From Novosphingobium pentaromativorans US6-1 (lineage in GTDB: Bacteria; Pseudomonadota; Alphaproteobacteria; Sphingomonadales; Sphingomonadaceae): a DNA stretch of 64,000 nt. The stretch's first letter is position 1, and each line of letters starts with the position of its first letter. The stretch spans positions 1,319,501 to 1,383,500 of the forward strand of contig NZ_CP009291.1 in the NCBI RefSeq assembly GCF_000767465.1. Reading direction: 5' to 3'. The notes beneath the pieces are model-generated. The model did not search any database. It was given only the letters and a program-made list of their open reading frames with translations, and was not told the DNA's origin. Position numbers and translations under genes: made by a program. Shown here one piece after another: positions 8,967 through 17,746 of this stretch.

Positions 8967-9470
8967 ATGCGCAAGACTTCGCTTTTCGCCCTGACCGGCG
9001 CTGCCACCATCGCCAGCCCGGCGATGGCCGACACGATAACGCTCGACATTACGATCCCGCGCCTCTCGGTCGCCGAATACCATCGCCCATACGTCGCTGT
9101 CTGGCTGGAAGGCGATGGCGGCAAGGTGCGCACGCTGTCCGTGTGGTACGACAAGGACAAGCGCGGCGGCGAAGGCAAGAAGTGGCTCAACGAAATGCGC
9201 ACCTGGTGGCGCAAGGCGGGCCGCAGCGCATCGATTGACGGCGTCTCGGGCGCAACGCGTGCCCCCGGCCCGCAGAAGCTTTCGATCCCGGCCGCCGCCC
9301 TGCGCGGCCTGCCCGCCGGGAATTACCAGCTCGTGGTCGAGGCCGCGCGCGAAGTCGGCGGCCGCGAAGTCGTCAAGCTGCCCGTCTCGCTGGGCGGCAA
9401 GAGCGCATCGACCGCCCGCGCCAGCGGCAAGACCGAACTCGGCAGCGTTGCCGCCACCATCAAGCCCTGA
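8967..9470 (+). CDS. DUF2271 periplasmic protein
   Basis: This 167-residue protein has a signal peptide (cleavage near SPAMA/DTI) and the compact beta-rich DUF2271 pattern with YVAVWLEGDGGKVRTLSVWYD, KWLNEMRTWWRK and DGVSGATRAPGPQKL. The family travels with PepSY membrane proteins, DUF4198 and ApbE. It has no assigned reaction that I know. The SGAT segment recalls the flavinylation motif (D/S-G-A-T) on which ApbE attaches FMN, so it may be the flavin-carrying partner of the apbE product nearby; that is inference from a short match. It sits between the PepSY gene (7-base gap) and the DUF4198 gene (13-base gap). Confidence 0.8.
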   Translation: MRKTSLFALTGAATIASPAMADTITLDITIPRLSVAEYHRPYVAVWLEGDGGKVRTLSVWYDKDKRGGEGKKWLNEMRTWWRKAGRSASIDGVSGATRAPGPQKLSIPAAALRGLPAGNYQLVVEAAREVGGREVVKLPVSLGGKSASTARASGKTELGSVAATIKP

Positions 9471-9483
9471 AAGGACTGACCTC

Positions 9484-10317
9484 ATGAAAATGCGCAGCCG
9501 TCTTGGCGCCCGCGCCGCCTTCCTTGCCATCTCGCTGGCCGCCGTCCTGCCCGGATCGGCCCAGGCGCACCGAGCCTGGTTCCTCCCCTCCGAGACGATC
9601 CTGTCCGGCGAAGATGCCTGGATCACAGTGGACGGAGCGGTTTCGAACGACCTGTTCTATCCCAACCACTTCCCGCTCGGCACCGACGGCGTGAAGGTCG
9701 AGAAACCGGACGGTAGCGCCGGCTCGATCGAGAACGCGGCCAGCGGCAAGATCCGCTCCACCTTCGATCTGCACCTGGACCAACCAGGCACCTGGAAGAT
9801 TGGCAACATGCGCAGCGGCGTGTTCGGCCGCTACAAGCTGAACGGCGAGCAGAAGCGCCTGCCGCGCGGCGCTCAGGCAAGCGAGATCGAGAACCTGATC
9901 CCGGCCGGCGCGACCGATGTCGAAGTCCGCGAAAACCTGATGCGCAACGAGTTCTTCGTGACGCTGGGAGCCCCGACCGACACCGTTTTCACGCCGAGCG
10001 GCAAGGGCTTGGAATTGGTACCCGTAACCCACCCCAACGATCTCGTCGCAAACGAGGAAGGCGTGTTCCGCTTCCTGATCGACGGCAAGCCTGCTGCCGG
10101 CATTGAACTGACCGCCATCCTCGGCGGCGGCCGCTATGCCAACCAGCCGGTCGAAGTGAAGGCGACCAGCGACGCTAAGGGCGAAGTCAGGCTCGCCTGG
10201 CCGCAGCCGGGCATGTACTGGCTCGAGGCCGAAACCAAGGACAAGAACACCAGCATCCCCGGCGCGACCGAGCGCGGCCTCGGCTACGTCACGACGCTGG
10301 AAGTCATGGCGCCCTGA
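9484..10317 (+). CDS. DUF4198 periplasmic protein
   Basis: The 277-residue protein has a clear signal peptide ending at GSAQA, followed by HRAWFLPSETILSGEDAWITVDGAVSND, the typical N-terminus of DUF4198 (NikM/CbiK-like) proteins. The mature N-terminus begins with histidine, as in metal-handling members of this group. The rest is beta-rich with an Ig/CNA-like C-terminal half (GVFRFLIDGKPAAGIELTAILGG). The role is probably periplasmic iron or chelate handling in this operon. Start is set at the ATG that opens the signal peptide. Confidence 0.8.
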   Translation: MKMRSRLGARAAFLAISLAAVLPGSAQAHRAWFLPSETILSGEDAWITVDGAVSNDLFYPNHFPLGTDGVKVEKPDGSAGSIENAASGKIRSTFDLHLDQPGTWKIGNMRSGVFGRYKLNGEQKRLPRGAQASEIENLIPAGATDVEVRENLMRNEFFVTLGAPTDTVFTPSGKGLELVPVTHPNDLVANEEGVFRFLIDGKPAAGIELTAILGGGRYANQPVEVKATSDAKGEVRLAWPQPGMYWLEAETKDKNTSIPGATERGLGYVTTLEVMAP

Positions 10318-10403
10318 TCCGGCTACCCATGACCTGAAGGAGAGCCGCGATCCGCATCGCCATTCCGTCGGTCGACTGGCCTGAGGCACTGCTGACCCCG
10401 CCT

Positions 10404-11324
10404 GTGGGAGAAGTCGTTTCGTTCGGCGGACGGTCCATGGCCACGACATGGTCGGTGCGGCTCGTGGCAGAACCCAGCCTGGAAGTCGGCAGGTTGCGCC
10501 GCGATTGCCAGTCCGCGCTGGACCGCGTCGTCGCGCAGATGAGCCAGTGGGAACCGGACTCCGATCTCAGCCGCTTCAACCGCGCCGGTGCGGGCGAATG
10601 GCTTCCGCTTCCGCCCGAATTCGCAGCGGTCATGGCAGAAGCGCTCGACGTCGCGCAATTGACGGGCGGGGCCTTCGATCCCACGGTCGGCGCGGCGAGC
10701 GAGGCCTGGGGCTTCGGCGCCAGCCCGGCCACGCAAGCGCCAACCTGCGACGCGCTCGATACCCTTGCCTCGCCCCAAGGCTGGAAGCGGCTGGATTTCG
10801 CACCCGATCCGGCACGCCTGCGCCAACCGGGAGGGATCGCCCTCGACTTGTGCGCCATCGCCAAGGGCTACGGGGTCGACCTGCTCGCCGAAACAGTCAC
10901 CGCCGCCGGCGCCTCATCCTTCCTCGTCGAAGTCGGCGGCGAATTGCGCGCGCAGGGCCTGAAGCCCGATTTCCAGCCATGGTGGGTGGATCTCGAGGAG
11001 ACTGGCGGCGAGGGGCTCACGCCCTTGCGCATTGCGCTGAGCGGCTGCGCGGTCGCGACCAGCGGCCACACGCGCCGGTTCCATCAAGTGGACGGCATGC
11101 GGCTTGGCCATACCATCGACCCGGCAACCGGCGCGCCGCTGCGCAATGGCGCCCTAAGTGTGACGGTGCTGGCCGAGACCGCGATGCGCGCCGACGCGCT
11201 CGCGACGGCGCTGATGGTGATGGGTGAGGCCGCCGAGGACTTCGCAAGGCAGCACGGCATCGCCGCGCGCATCGTGGCCGAGACCGAGATACTCACCCCC
11301 GCACTGGCAGCAATGCTCGATTAG
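10404..11324 (+). CDS. apbE: FAD:protein FMN transferase (ApbE)
   Basis: At 306 residues from a GTG at 10404, the protein carries the ApbE signatures: RSMATTWSVRL, GGAFDPTVGAASEAWGFG, ALDLCAIAKGYGVDLLAE, FLVEVGGELRAQG, and the late AVATSGHTRR...HTIDPATGAP...TAMRADALATALMVMG. ApbE moves FMN from FAD onto a threonine of a target protein using Mg2+. The likely target is a component of the preceding PepSY/DUF2271 system. No lipoprotein or export signal is visible. The start is uncertain: a strong AAGGAG at 10337-10342 sits before an in-frame ATC (10350), not a normal start, and the frame is open from there. The gene ends 4 bases into the convergent transporter gene. Confidence 0.88.
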   Translation: MGEVVSFGGRSMATTWSVRLVAEPSLEVGRLRRDCQSALDRVVAQMSQWEPDSDLSRFNRAGAGEWLPLPPEFAAVMAEALDVAQLTGGAFDPTVGAASEAWGFGASPATQAPTCDALDTLASPQGWKRLDFAPDPARLRQPGGIALDLCAIAKGYGVDLLAETVTAAGASSFLVEVGGELRAQGLKPDFQPWWVDLEETGGEGLTPLRIALSGCAVATSGHTRRFHQVDGMRLGHTIDPATGAPLRNGALSVTVLAETAMRADALATALMVMGEAAEDFARQHGIAARIVAETEILTPALAAMLD

Positions 11325-12298
11325 GCAATCGCCTCGCGGGTGGTCTGCGCGGCATAGCGACGCGCGAGAATGGCGCAGACCATCAACTGGATCTGGTGAA
11401 AGAACATCAGCGGCAGGATGATCGCGCCCACTTGCGCCTGTGTGAACAGCACGCCCGCCAGGGGAACGCCGGTCGCAAGACTCTTCTTCGAACCGCAGAA
11501 GACCAGGACGATCAGGTCCTCTCGCGAAAAGCGCATCGCCCGCCCAAGCATGTTCGCCGCCAGTAAGACGAGGGCGAGGATGGCAATCGATATTCCCGCG
11601 ATCAGCGCCAGTTCGCCGATGGTCACGCGGCTCCACAGCCCGTCGATGACGGCAGCCCCGAAAGCGGTGTAGACGACCAGCAGGATCGAGCCGCGATCGG
11701 TGTAGCCCAGCACTTTCTTGTGCCGCGCCACAAACTCGCCGATCCAGGGGCGCAGGAAATGGCCTGCGAGGAACGGCAGCAGCAGTTGCATGGAAATCGT
11801 GATCACCGGATCGCTCGAGAAACCGCCCTGCTTCCCGGTGATCAGCACCGCAGTCAGCAAGGGCGTCACGAAGATGCCGGCAAGGTTGGAGAAGGAGGCA
11901 CTGCACACCGCAGCGGCAACATTGCCCCCGGCAATCGCGGTAAAGGCGATAGATGACTGCACTGTGGAAGGCAGCAGTGTGAGGAACAGCACGCCGGTAG
12001 CCAATGCCGGGTCCAGACCGGGAATCGCAGAAACCGCCAGCCCGATCAGCGGGAACAGGACGAAGGTGAGCGATGCCACCGAGACATGCAGCTTCCAGGC
12101 CCGCGCGCCGTCCACGATCGCCTCGCGCGAGAGCTTGGCCCCGTGCAGGAAGAACAGCAGCGCAATGCCCGCGTCGGCAACTCCTCCGGCAATGTCGGCA
12201 AAGACCCCGCGCGCCGGCAGGACCGAGGCAAACGCAACGGTCGAGACCAGCAGCAGCAGGTAGGGGTCGATATTGAAGCGGGCGAGCAATCGGTTCAT
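11321..12298 (-). CDS. BASS-family (SBF-like) solute:sodium symporter
   Basis: The 325-residue integral membrane protein has about ten hydrophobic helices. It carries the features of the bacterial SBF-like group: GVADAGIALLFFLHGAKLSREAI near the start, LLPSTVQSSIAFTAIAGGNVAAAVCSAS in the middle, and VFCGSKKSLATGVPLAGVLF followed by LPLMFFHQIQLMVCAILA. These relatives of bile-acid symporters move organic anions with Na+. The real solute is unknown. It is transcribed against apbE with a 4-base tail overlap and is not obviously part of either flanking system. Confidence 0.88.
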   Translation of the reverse strand: MNRLLARFNIDPYLLLLVSTVAFASVLPARGVFADIAGGVADAGIALLFFLHGAKLSREAIVDGARAWKLHVSVASLTFVLFPLIGLAVSAIPGLDPALATGVLFLTLLPSTVQSSIAFTAIAGGNVAAAVCSASFSNLAGIFVTPLLTAVLITGKQGGFSSDPVITISMQLLLPFLAGHFLRPWIGEFVARHKKVLGYTDRGSILLVVYTAFGAAVIDGLWSRVTIGELALIAGISIAILALVLLAANMLGRAMRFSREDLIVLVFCGSKKSLATGVPLAGVLFTQAQVGAIILPLMFFHQIQLMVCAILARRYAAQTTREAIA

Positions 12299-12386
12299 CG
12301 GGTATCCTGTCCGGCGCGGCCGCCTAGCACGGGAAACCGAGGCAAGCGACGCTACTTTTGCTTGAAACTGTCTCCACCGGCCTCGC

Positions 12387-13409
12387 TCAACCGATTACCG
12401 GTCCCTCGCCCGCTCCGGCGCTGCGGATGGCCTGCGCGATCTGCCCCAGATCCGTCGCGTCGAGTTCGAGCCCGGCCGCTGCGACCCAGCCATCGACCTG
12501 CGCCGGACTGCGCGCGCCGACTATGGCCCCGGTCACGCCCGGCATTGCCAGCGCCCAGGCCACCGCGACTGCCGCCTGCGAAACTCCGTGGCGCTCGGCC
12601 ACCGGCTTCATCGCCTCCGCCACGGCAAGATTGCGCGCCAGGGCATCGCCTGTGAAGTCCGGGTGGCTCGAACGCCAGTCGTCAGAGGGCAGTCCGGCCA
12701 CCCGCTCGGCAGAAAAGCCGCCGGAAAGAAGCCCCGACTGCATCGGACTATAAACGATCACCCCGGTATCGCAGGCCAGGCACCAGGGCAGTTCCCGCTC
12801 CAGCGCACCGCGCTTGATCGCCGACAGCGGCGGCTGGAGGGTGTCGACATGGCCAAGCGCTTCGGCTTGCTCGAGTTGGACGGCATCATGGTTCGAAAGG
12901 CCGACGGCCCGCACCTTGCCCTCGGCTTTCAGGTCCAGCAGAGCCTGCCAGTATTCATCCAGCTCGCTGCCGTCTTCCGCGGGCCAGTGCATCTGCAACA
13001 GGTCGATGACATCGACCCGAAGTCGGCGCAGCGAATCCTCGCATTCACGGCGGATGGAATCCTTGCGACCGACGCGCAGCTTGCTCTTGCGGTCCGCCGG
13101 ATCCCAGACCTGCCCGCACTTGGTGAAGATATAAGGCCGCTCGGCCTGCGGAATTTCGGCAAGCGCGCGAGCGACCACTTCCTCGGAATGACCGAGACCG
13201 TATATCGCCGCAGTATCGATCCAGTTTACCCCGCGCTCGGCCGCATGACGGATCGCCCGCACCGAATCCGCATCGTCCTGCGCCCCCCATCCGACTGCCC
13301 AGTCCGGACCGCCGATGGCCCAGGCCCCGAAGCCGACGCGACTGATCTCCATTCCCGTGCGGCCCAGCGTGGCTTTGCGTAGTGTTGTAGGTGAAGCGGT
13401 CGCAGTCAT
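12387..13409 (-). CDS. Aldo/keto reductase
   Basis: This 340-residue cytoplasmic NAD(P)H-dependent oxidoreductase keeps the family's catalytic tetrad: Asp and Tyr in NWIDTAAIYGLGHSEEVV, Lys in YIFTKCGQVWD and His in IDLLQMHWPAEDG. It belongs to the larger AKR11/12-like group with an AIGGPDWAVGWGAQDD loop. The reading frame is open 38 codons further upstream, but the ATG at 13409 is chosen because GGGAGG precedes it. It is divergent from the TonB-receptor gene that starts the catabolic cluster, so it may serve that pathway or be independent. Substrate unknown. Confidence 0.9.
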   Translation of the reverse strand: MTATASPTTLRKATLGRTGMEISRVGFGAWAIGGPDWAVGWGAQDDADSVRAIRHAAERGVNWIDTAAIYGLGHSEEVVARALAEIPQAERPYIFTKCGQVWDPADRKSKLRVGRKDSIRRECEDSLRRLRVDVIDLLQMHWPAEDGSELDEYWQALLDLKAEGKVRAVGLSNHDAVQLEQAEALGHVDTLQPPLSAIKRGALERELPWCLACDTGVIVYSPMQSGLLSGGFSAERVAGLPSDDWRSSHPDFTGDALARNLAVAEAMKPVAERHGVSQAAVAVAWALAMPGVTGAIVGARSPAQVDGWVAAAGLELDATDLGQIAQAIRSAGAGEGPVIG

Positions 13410-13761
13410 GTGGCCTCCCGGGCATGTCCATCCATTCACATGCATTGGCCTTTGGCAGACGCGGGCCGTGCGGTCTTGATGCTGGGTACGCCCGCGCTTT
13501 GACCTGAGACGCCATCCGCGCACTTATTGCGCGGTGCAACCGGTAGCCGACCCTGTACCAGAGCCTCGTTCGCGACCTGAAATAAAGGGATATTCCCCCT
13601 CTTGCCGCATGGCTCCGGGGGGGCTCCAGTCAAGTACTTATTCGCAAGTGCACAAGACCCGTTGCCGCCGAACCGCCAGATTTCAGGACAAGCGGCCGAC
13701 CCAGACAATGACGAGCCGCAGACCGGGAATGGGTTCTGTCGTCATGTTTCGGGGAGCTTTC
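13410..13761. other. Divergent intergenic region, aldo/keto reductase and TonB receptor
   Basis: This 352-base region should hold promoters for both genes. The rightward frame is open through part of it, but the receptor's signal peptide and a GGGGAG site place its start at 13762. The main structure is the palindrome at 13516-13534. I see no small gene here. Confidence 0.5.
13516..13534. promoter_or_regulatory. Perfect 7-5-7 palindrome, candidate operator
   Basis: CCGCGCA (13516-13522) and TGCGCGG (13528-13534) are exact inverted arms around CTTAT. There is no following T-run, so it looks more like an operator than a terminator. It lies about 107 bases before the reductase start and 228 before the receptor start. 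It could be the site for the regulator of the catabolic cluster. Confidence 0.4.
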
Positions 13762-16134
13762 ATGAACACCAAATCTCACATCGCCTATGCCCTGGCCTGC
13801 AGCGTATCCATGCTCGCATTCGCATCGAATAGTGCCCATGCCGCCGAGGCCGAAGCCCAGGCACCGACGCCGGGGGAAACCGGCATCACCGACATCGTCG
13901 TCACGGCCGAGCGCCGCGAGGTGAGCCTTCAGGAGGCCCCGCTCTCGGTCAGCGCTGTCACTTCCGAAACGCTCAAGGCGGCAAACATCACCGACATCAC
14001 CGGCCTCAACGGGTCGGTGCCCGGTCTCGTGGTTGCGCGCAGCGGTGGCGGCGAACGGATCATCACCATCCGCGGCATCGGCTCCGAAACGCCGGAGAAC
14101 ACCAACACGCAGCCGGGCGTCTCCTACCACATCGACGGCGTCTACATTTTCAACTCGATCGCCGCGAGCGCAGCCTTCATCGACGTTGCCCAGGTCGAAG
14201 TCCTGCGCGGCCCGCAGGGGACCCTGTTCGGCCAGGGTTCGACCGGCGGCACGATCAACGTCGTCTCGATCGAACCGAGCACCGATGCGCTGTCCGGCAA
14301 CGTCAGCGCCGGGATCGGCAACTACAAGTACATGGAAGGCTCCGGCGCGCTCAACGTACCGCTGAGCGACACGCTCGCGATCCGCGGCGCGATCCAGTAC
14401 ACCAAGCACGACGGCTACGCCTATGCGACCAAGGTCCCCGGCGTCGACAAGTACGACCTCGACGATCAGGACGAGACCGGTTGGCGCATCGGCGCCAAGT
14501 GGTCGCCCGCGCCGAACTTCTCGATCACGCTGAACACGGTGCAGTACGACAGCAAGACCAACGGCCCGGCACAGAAGAACATCCTCGATCCCGATACCGA
14601 TCCGCGCGTCCTGACGCAGGACTATCCCGGCAGGTCGGAGGTGAAGACCGAGCTTTATACCGGCGTGATCAAGTGGGAGACACCCTTCGCCACGATCAAG
14701 TCGATCACCGGCTACCAGAAGCTGCATTCCGAGCAGGCATGGGATGCGGACGGGCTCGATACCGAGCTCTTTTTTGCCAACACCTACAATCCGATCAGCT
14801 TCACCGGCGTCAGCTACGACCACGTTCCTCTCTGGGCTTCCGATACCGAGAGCTGGAGCCAGGAAATCAACATGACCTCGAACGGCAACGGTCCGTTCAA
14901 TTGGGTCCTGGGCGGCGTCTACCTGCACTCGAAGAACAGCCAGTACATCAACGAGTACCGCAGCGACGACGACAACTTCCTGCAGCCCGCGCTGCCGGTC
15001 GATACGGCCTTCGACGATCCGCTGGTCGGCAATCTCACATACGCCGAGCTGTCGTCGATCAAGCGCGAGCTTTATGCCTTCTTCGCGCAGGGCACCTACG
15101 AAGTGACGAGCCAGCTCAAGCTCACGGCAGGCGTGCGCTACAACCACGACAAGGCCTCGGGAGCCTATGACAGCCTGTCGGGCGGGACGTCCAACCAGAC
15201 TTCAGGCGCCTACATGCAGCCGGCATCCACTGGCAGCCGCAAGGCCGATGCCTGGACCGGCAAGGTTGCGCTGGATTACCAGATCACCCCGGAAAACATG
15301 GTCTATGCAAGCTGGACCCGCGGCTTCAAGCCGGGGGGCATCAACTCGGCTTCGGCTTCGGGCGGCAGCTTCTCGGTCCTGCCGACCTACAAGCAGGAGA
15401 CCGTGGACTCCTTCGAGGCCGGCACCAAGAACCGCTTCATGGACGACACGCTGCAGATCAACGCTTCAGCCTTCCTCTACCAGTACAAGAACATGCAGTT
15501 CCTCGAGGAAGATCCGATCCTTTACGGCGAGGGCATCAGCAATGCGCCCAAGGCGCGGGTCTATGGCCTGGAACTGGAAAGCACTTACGTGCCAACCGAC
15601 GGTCTGCGCTTCGACGCTTCGCTGTCCTGGCTGGAGGGCAAGTTCACCTCGCACTACGCAGCGCTCGATCCCACTGCGGCCACCGATGCGCAGAACGCGG
15701 CGGGCTATCCTGACTACCTGTTCTGGACCAACTTCTACGACGCGGTCCTTGCCCGCGATGCCGCGCGCGCCGACATCAAGGGCAACCGCATTCCCAAACT
15801 GCCGCGCTGGCAGGGCACCATTGCCGCAACCTACAATGCTGAGGTCGGCCCCGGAGAACTCACCACCCGCGCCCAGTTGATCTATCGCGGCAAGTACCAG
15901 TACCGCCTGTTCAACGACGGCGCCGTCGACCTCACCCCGTCCTACACGCAGGTCAACCTGATGGCGAAGTACGAGCCGGAGGGGACCAACACCGACATCA
16001 CCCTGCGCGTGATCAACCTGTTCGACGAGGACGGCGTGAACTCGCGCTTCTCCGATCCCTATGGCAGCGCGCAGGTGTTCGACACCTACATCCCGCCACG
16101 GCAGGTGATCCTCTCGTTCGGGTATCGCTTCTGA
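13762..16134 (+). CDS. TonB-dependent outer-membrane receptor of the catabolic cluster
   Basis: The 790-residue receptor has a signal peptide (about 1-30, ending near SAHAA), the sphingomonad-type linker ITDIVVTAERREVSLQEAPLSVSAV, a plug with GERIITIRGIGSETPEN and QVEVLRGPQGTLFGQGSTGGTIN, and a long barrel ending in ILSFGYRF with a C-terminal Phe. It takes up a substrate larger or rarer than porins allow, powered by TonB. The start follows GGGGAG. The gene heads a same-strand series of catabolic genes, so its ligand is probably the pathway's starting compound, not a siderophore; no Fur-like site was seen upstream. That assignment is from context. Confidence 0.9.
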   Translation: MNTKSHIAYALACSVSMLAFASNSAHAAEAEAQAPTPGETGITDIVVTAERREVSLQEAPLSVSAVTSETLKAANITDITGLNGSVPGLVVARSGGGERIITIRGIGSETPENTNTQPGVSYHIDGVYIFNSIAASAAFIDVAQVEVLRGPQGTLFGQGSTGGTINVVSIEPSTDALSGNVSAGIGNYKYMEGSGALNVPLSDTLAIRGAIQYTKHDGYAYATKVPGVDKYDLDDQDETGWRIGAKWSPAPNFSITLNTVQYDSKTNGPAQKNILDPDTDPRVLTQDYPGRSEVKTELYTGVIKWETPFATIKSITGYQKLHSEQAWDADGLDTELFFANTYNPISFTGVSYDHVPLWASDTESWSQEINMTSNGNGPFNWVLGGVYLHSKNSQYINEYRSDDDNFLQPALPVDTAFDDPLVGNLTYAELSSIKRELYAFFAQGTYEVTSQLKLTAGVRYNHDKASGAYDSLSGGTSNQTSGAYMQPASTGSRKADAWTGKVALDYQITPENMVYASWTRGFKPGGINSASASGGSFSVLPTYKQETVDSFEAGTKNRFMDDTLQINASAFLYQYKNMQFLEEDPILYGEGISNAPKARVYGLELESTYVPTDGLRFDASLSWLEGKFTSHYAALDPTAATDAQNAAGYPDYLFWTNFYDAVLARDAARADIKGNRIPKLPRWQGTIAATYNAEVGPGELTTRAQLIYRGKYQYRLFNDGAVDLTPSYTQVNLMAKYEPEGTNTDITLRVINLFDEDGVNSRFSDPYGSAQVFDTYIPPRQVILSFGYRF

Positions 16135-16163
16135 TCTGACTGGAAGCCCTCACCTCCAGCGCC

Positions 16164-16195
16164 GGGGCGCGTCGACCGAAAGGCCGGCGCGCCCC
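16164..16195 (+). terminator. Hairpin after the TonB receptor gene
   Basis: GGGGCGCG (16164-16171) pairs exactly with CGCGCCCC (16188-16195) around a 16-base loop, 30 bases after the receptor stop. A real T-run is missing (GCTTCG follows), so it may be a weak terminator or an mRNA-stabilising structure. Confidence 0.5.
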
Positions 16196-16334
16196 GCTTC
16201 GTCTCGGCACCTCTTCACCGGACGATCAAGTCTTCAGGCGCGCACCATCAAGAGTGTACGGCGGCACCGTGAGAGCTTCGAGCCTGTCGAATCCCGGAAA
16301 AGGTTTCCGGATCGCAATGCCTGCAGGAGCCCCC

Positions 16335-17603
16335 ATGCCGCGTAACGTACAGGTCATGTTTGCCGCTTCGCTTGCCTTCTTCTTCGTCACGGCAACGACC
16401 TTCACGTCGCTGGGATACGTCCTTTACACCATGGTTGCAGAACTGGGCTGGTCCAAGGCCGCGGCAGGCCTCAGCTTCTCTCTGCTCGGCCTGGCCTGCG
16501 GGATCGCCAGTCCCCTGCCGCCAGTGATGATGAAGACGGTCGGCACGCGCGTGACCATGTTCCTGGGCTGCCTGGTGCTTGCCGCCGGTTTCCTGATCGC
16601 CTCGATGATCAGCGACCTGACCTACTTCTTCATCGCCACCTCGCTCATGGGCATCGGCTTCACCCTCGCCGCGCCTTCGCCCGCGGTGTACCTGCTGGCG
16701 ACGTGGTTCCCGCGCACCTCGGCGCGGATGATCGGCTTCTACTTCATGATCGGATCGTCGGGCGGCATCGCCGGTCCGCTGATCGTCGGCACCATCGTCG
16801 GCCTGACCGGCGACTGGCGCCTGCACTGGATGGTCATGGCCATCTGCGCTGCACTCGTCGGCCTCGTCTGCCTGATATGCGTGCGCGACGCGGTGAAGGT
16901 CGAAAGCGTCGAACAGGTCAAAGGCCCGGGCGACAAGCGCGATGGCGCCGCCGCCCAACCCCGGAACTGGACTGTACGCGAGGCCCTGTTCAACCCGACC
17001 TTCGTGACCCTTGCGGTGATCATGACGGTCGTGCAACTGGTCGTTACTTCGACCCATTCGATCCTCGTCGCCCACATCGCCACCCTCGGCGACGGCGCCG
17101 CACCCGGCGCAATCGCCATGAGCCTGCTGGCCTTTGCCGGAACCGGGGCCAAGGGCGTGACAGGCGCCGTGTGCGAACGCTACGACCCGCGCCGCATCCT
17201 GATCGCCGGGCTCATCCTCCAGGCCGCGGCCATGGCGGTACTGTGGTCCTCGCCCCATGTCCTCGTTGCTTGCGGAGCCGCCGCGCTGTTCGGCACCGGC
17301 TGGGGCATGACCTGGCTCTCCGCCCATGTGCTGATCCTGCGCTACTTCGGTGCGGCCATCGCCGGCGACATGACCGCGATGGCAACCACGGCGACCACGC
17401 TCGCGGTACTGGGCCCGGTCGGCGCTGGGACCATCGCCGACCTGACCGGCAGCTACGCCCCGGCCATGCTGGTCTTCTCGATCCTTCTAGTCGGCGCGAT
17501 CGCCGTCGCCGTGCTGTTCCTGCGTGCGCCGCAGCAGCGCCCGCAAGGTGACGAGGCACAAGGCGGGACGGACGGCGTCGGAGATCTCGTTCCGGCCGAA
17601 TGA
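16335..17603 (+). CDS. MFS transporter
   Basis: This 422-residue inner-membrane carrier has about twelve hydrophobic helices and a central hydrophilic loop (about 195-225). It resembles the monocarboxylate/oxalate-formate-type MFS proteins in having LGWSKAAAGLSFSLLGLACGI in helix 2 and PRTSARMIGFYFMIGSSGGI around helix 5. The ATG at 16335 is preferred because GCAGGAG precedes it; earlier in-frame starts give an unlikely hydrophilic leader. It lies between the receptor and the Rieske gene and probably moves the pathway substrate from periplasm to cytoplasm. Substrate unknown. Confidence 0.88.
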   Translation: MPRNVQVMFAASLAFFFVTATTFTSLGYVLYTMVAELGWSKAAAGLSFSLLGLACGIASPLPPVMMKTVGTRVTMFLGCLVLAAGFLIASMISDLTYFFIATSLMGIGFTLAAPSPAVYLLATWFPRTSARMIGFYFMIGSSGGIAGPLIVGTIVGLTGDWRLHWMVMAICAALVGLVCLICVRDAVKVESVEQVKGPGDKRDGAAAQPRNWTVREALFNPTFVTLAVIMTVVQLVVTSTHSILVAHIATLGDGAAPGAIAMSLLAFAGTGAKGVTGAVCERYDPRRILIAGLILQAAAMAVLWSSPHVLVACGAAALFGTGWGMTWLSAHVLILRYFGAAIAGDMTAMATTATTLAVLGPVGAGTIADLTGSYAPAMLVFSILLVGAIAVAVLFLRAPQQRPQGDEAQGGTDGVGDLVPAE

Positions 17604-17746
17604 GCCCGAGCGTGGCGGGGCCCAATGCCAAAAATCACTACGCCCAGCGCAAAGCCGCCCCCCTGCGAAGCGGCTAACCTCCCAATATCGTCGGAAAGCG
17701 CACGAGGCGCATTCCACCGGTTCGCCCAAAACGGAAACAGGCCAGA

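Noticed and set aside
13534..13761. An N-terminal extension of the TonB receptor of 76 residues.
   Set aside because: It precedes a perfect signal peptide and a GGGGAG ribosome site at 13762; outer-membrane receptors cannot use an internal signal.
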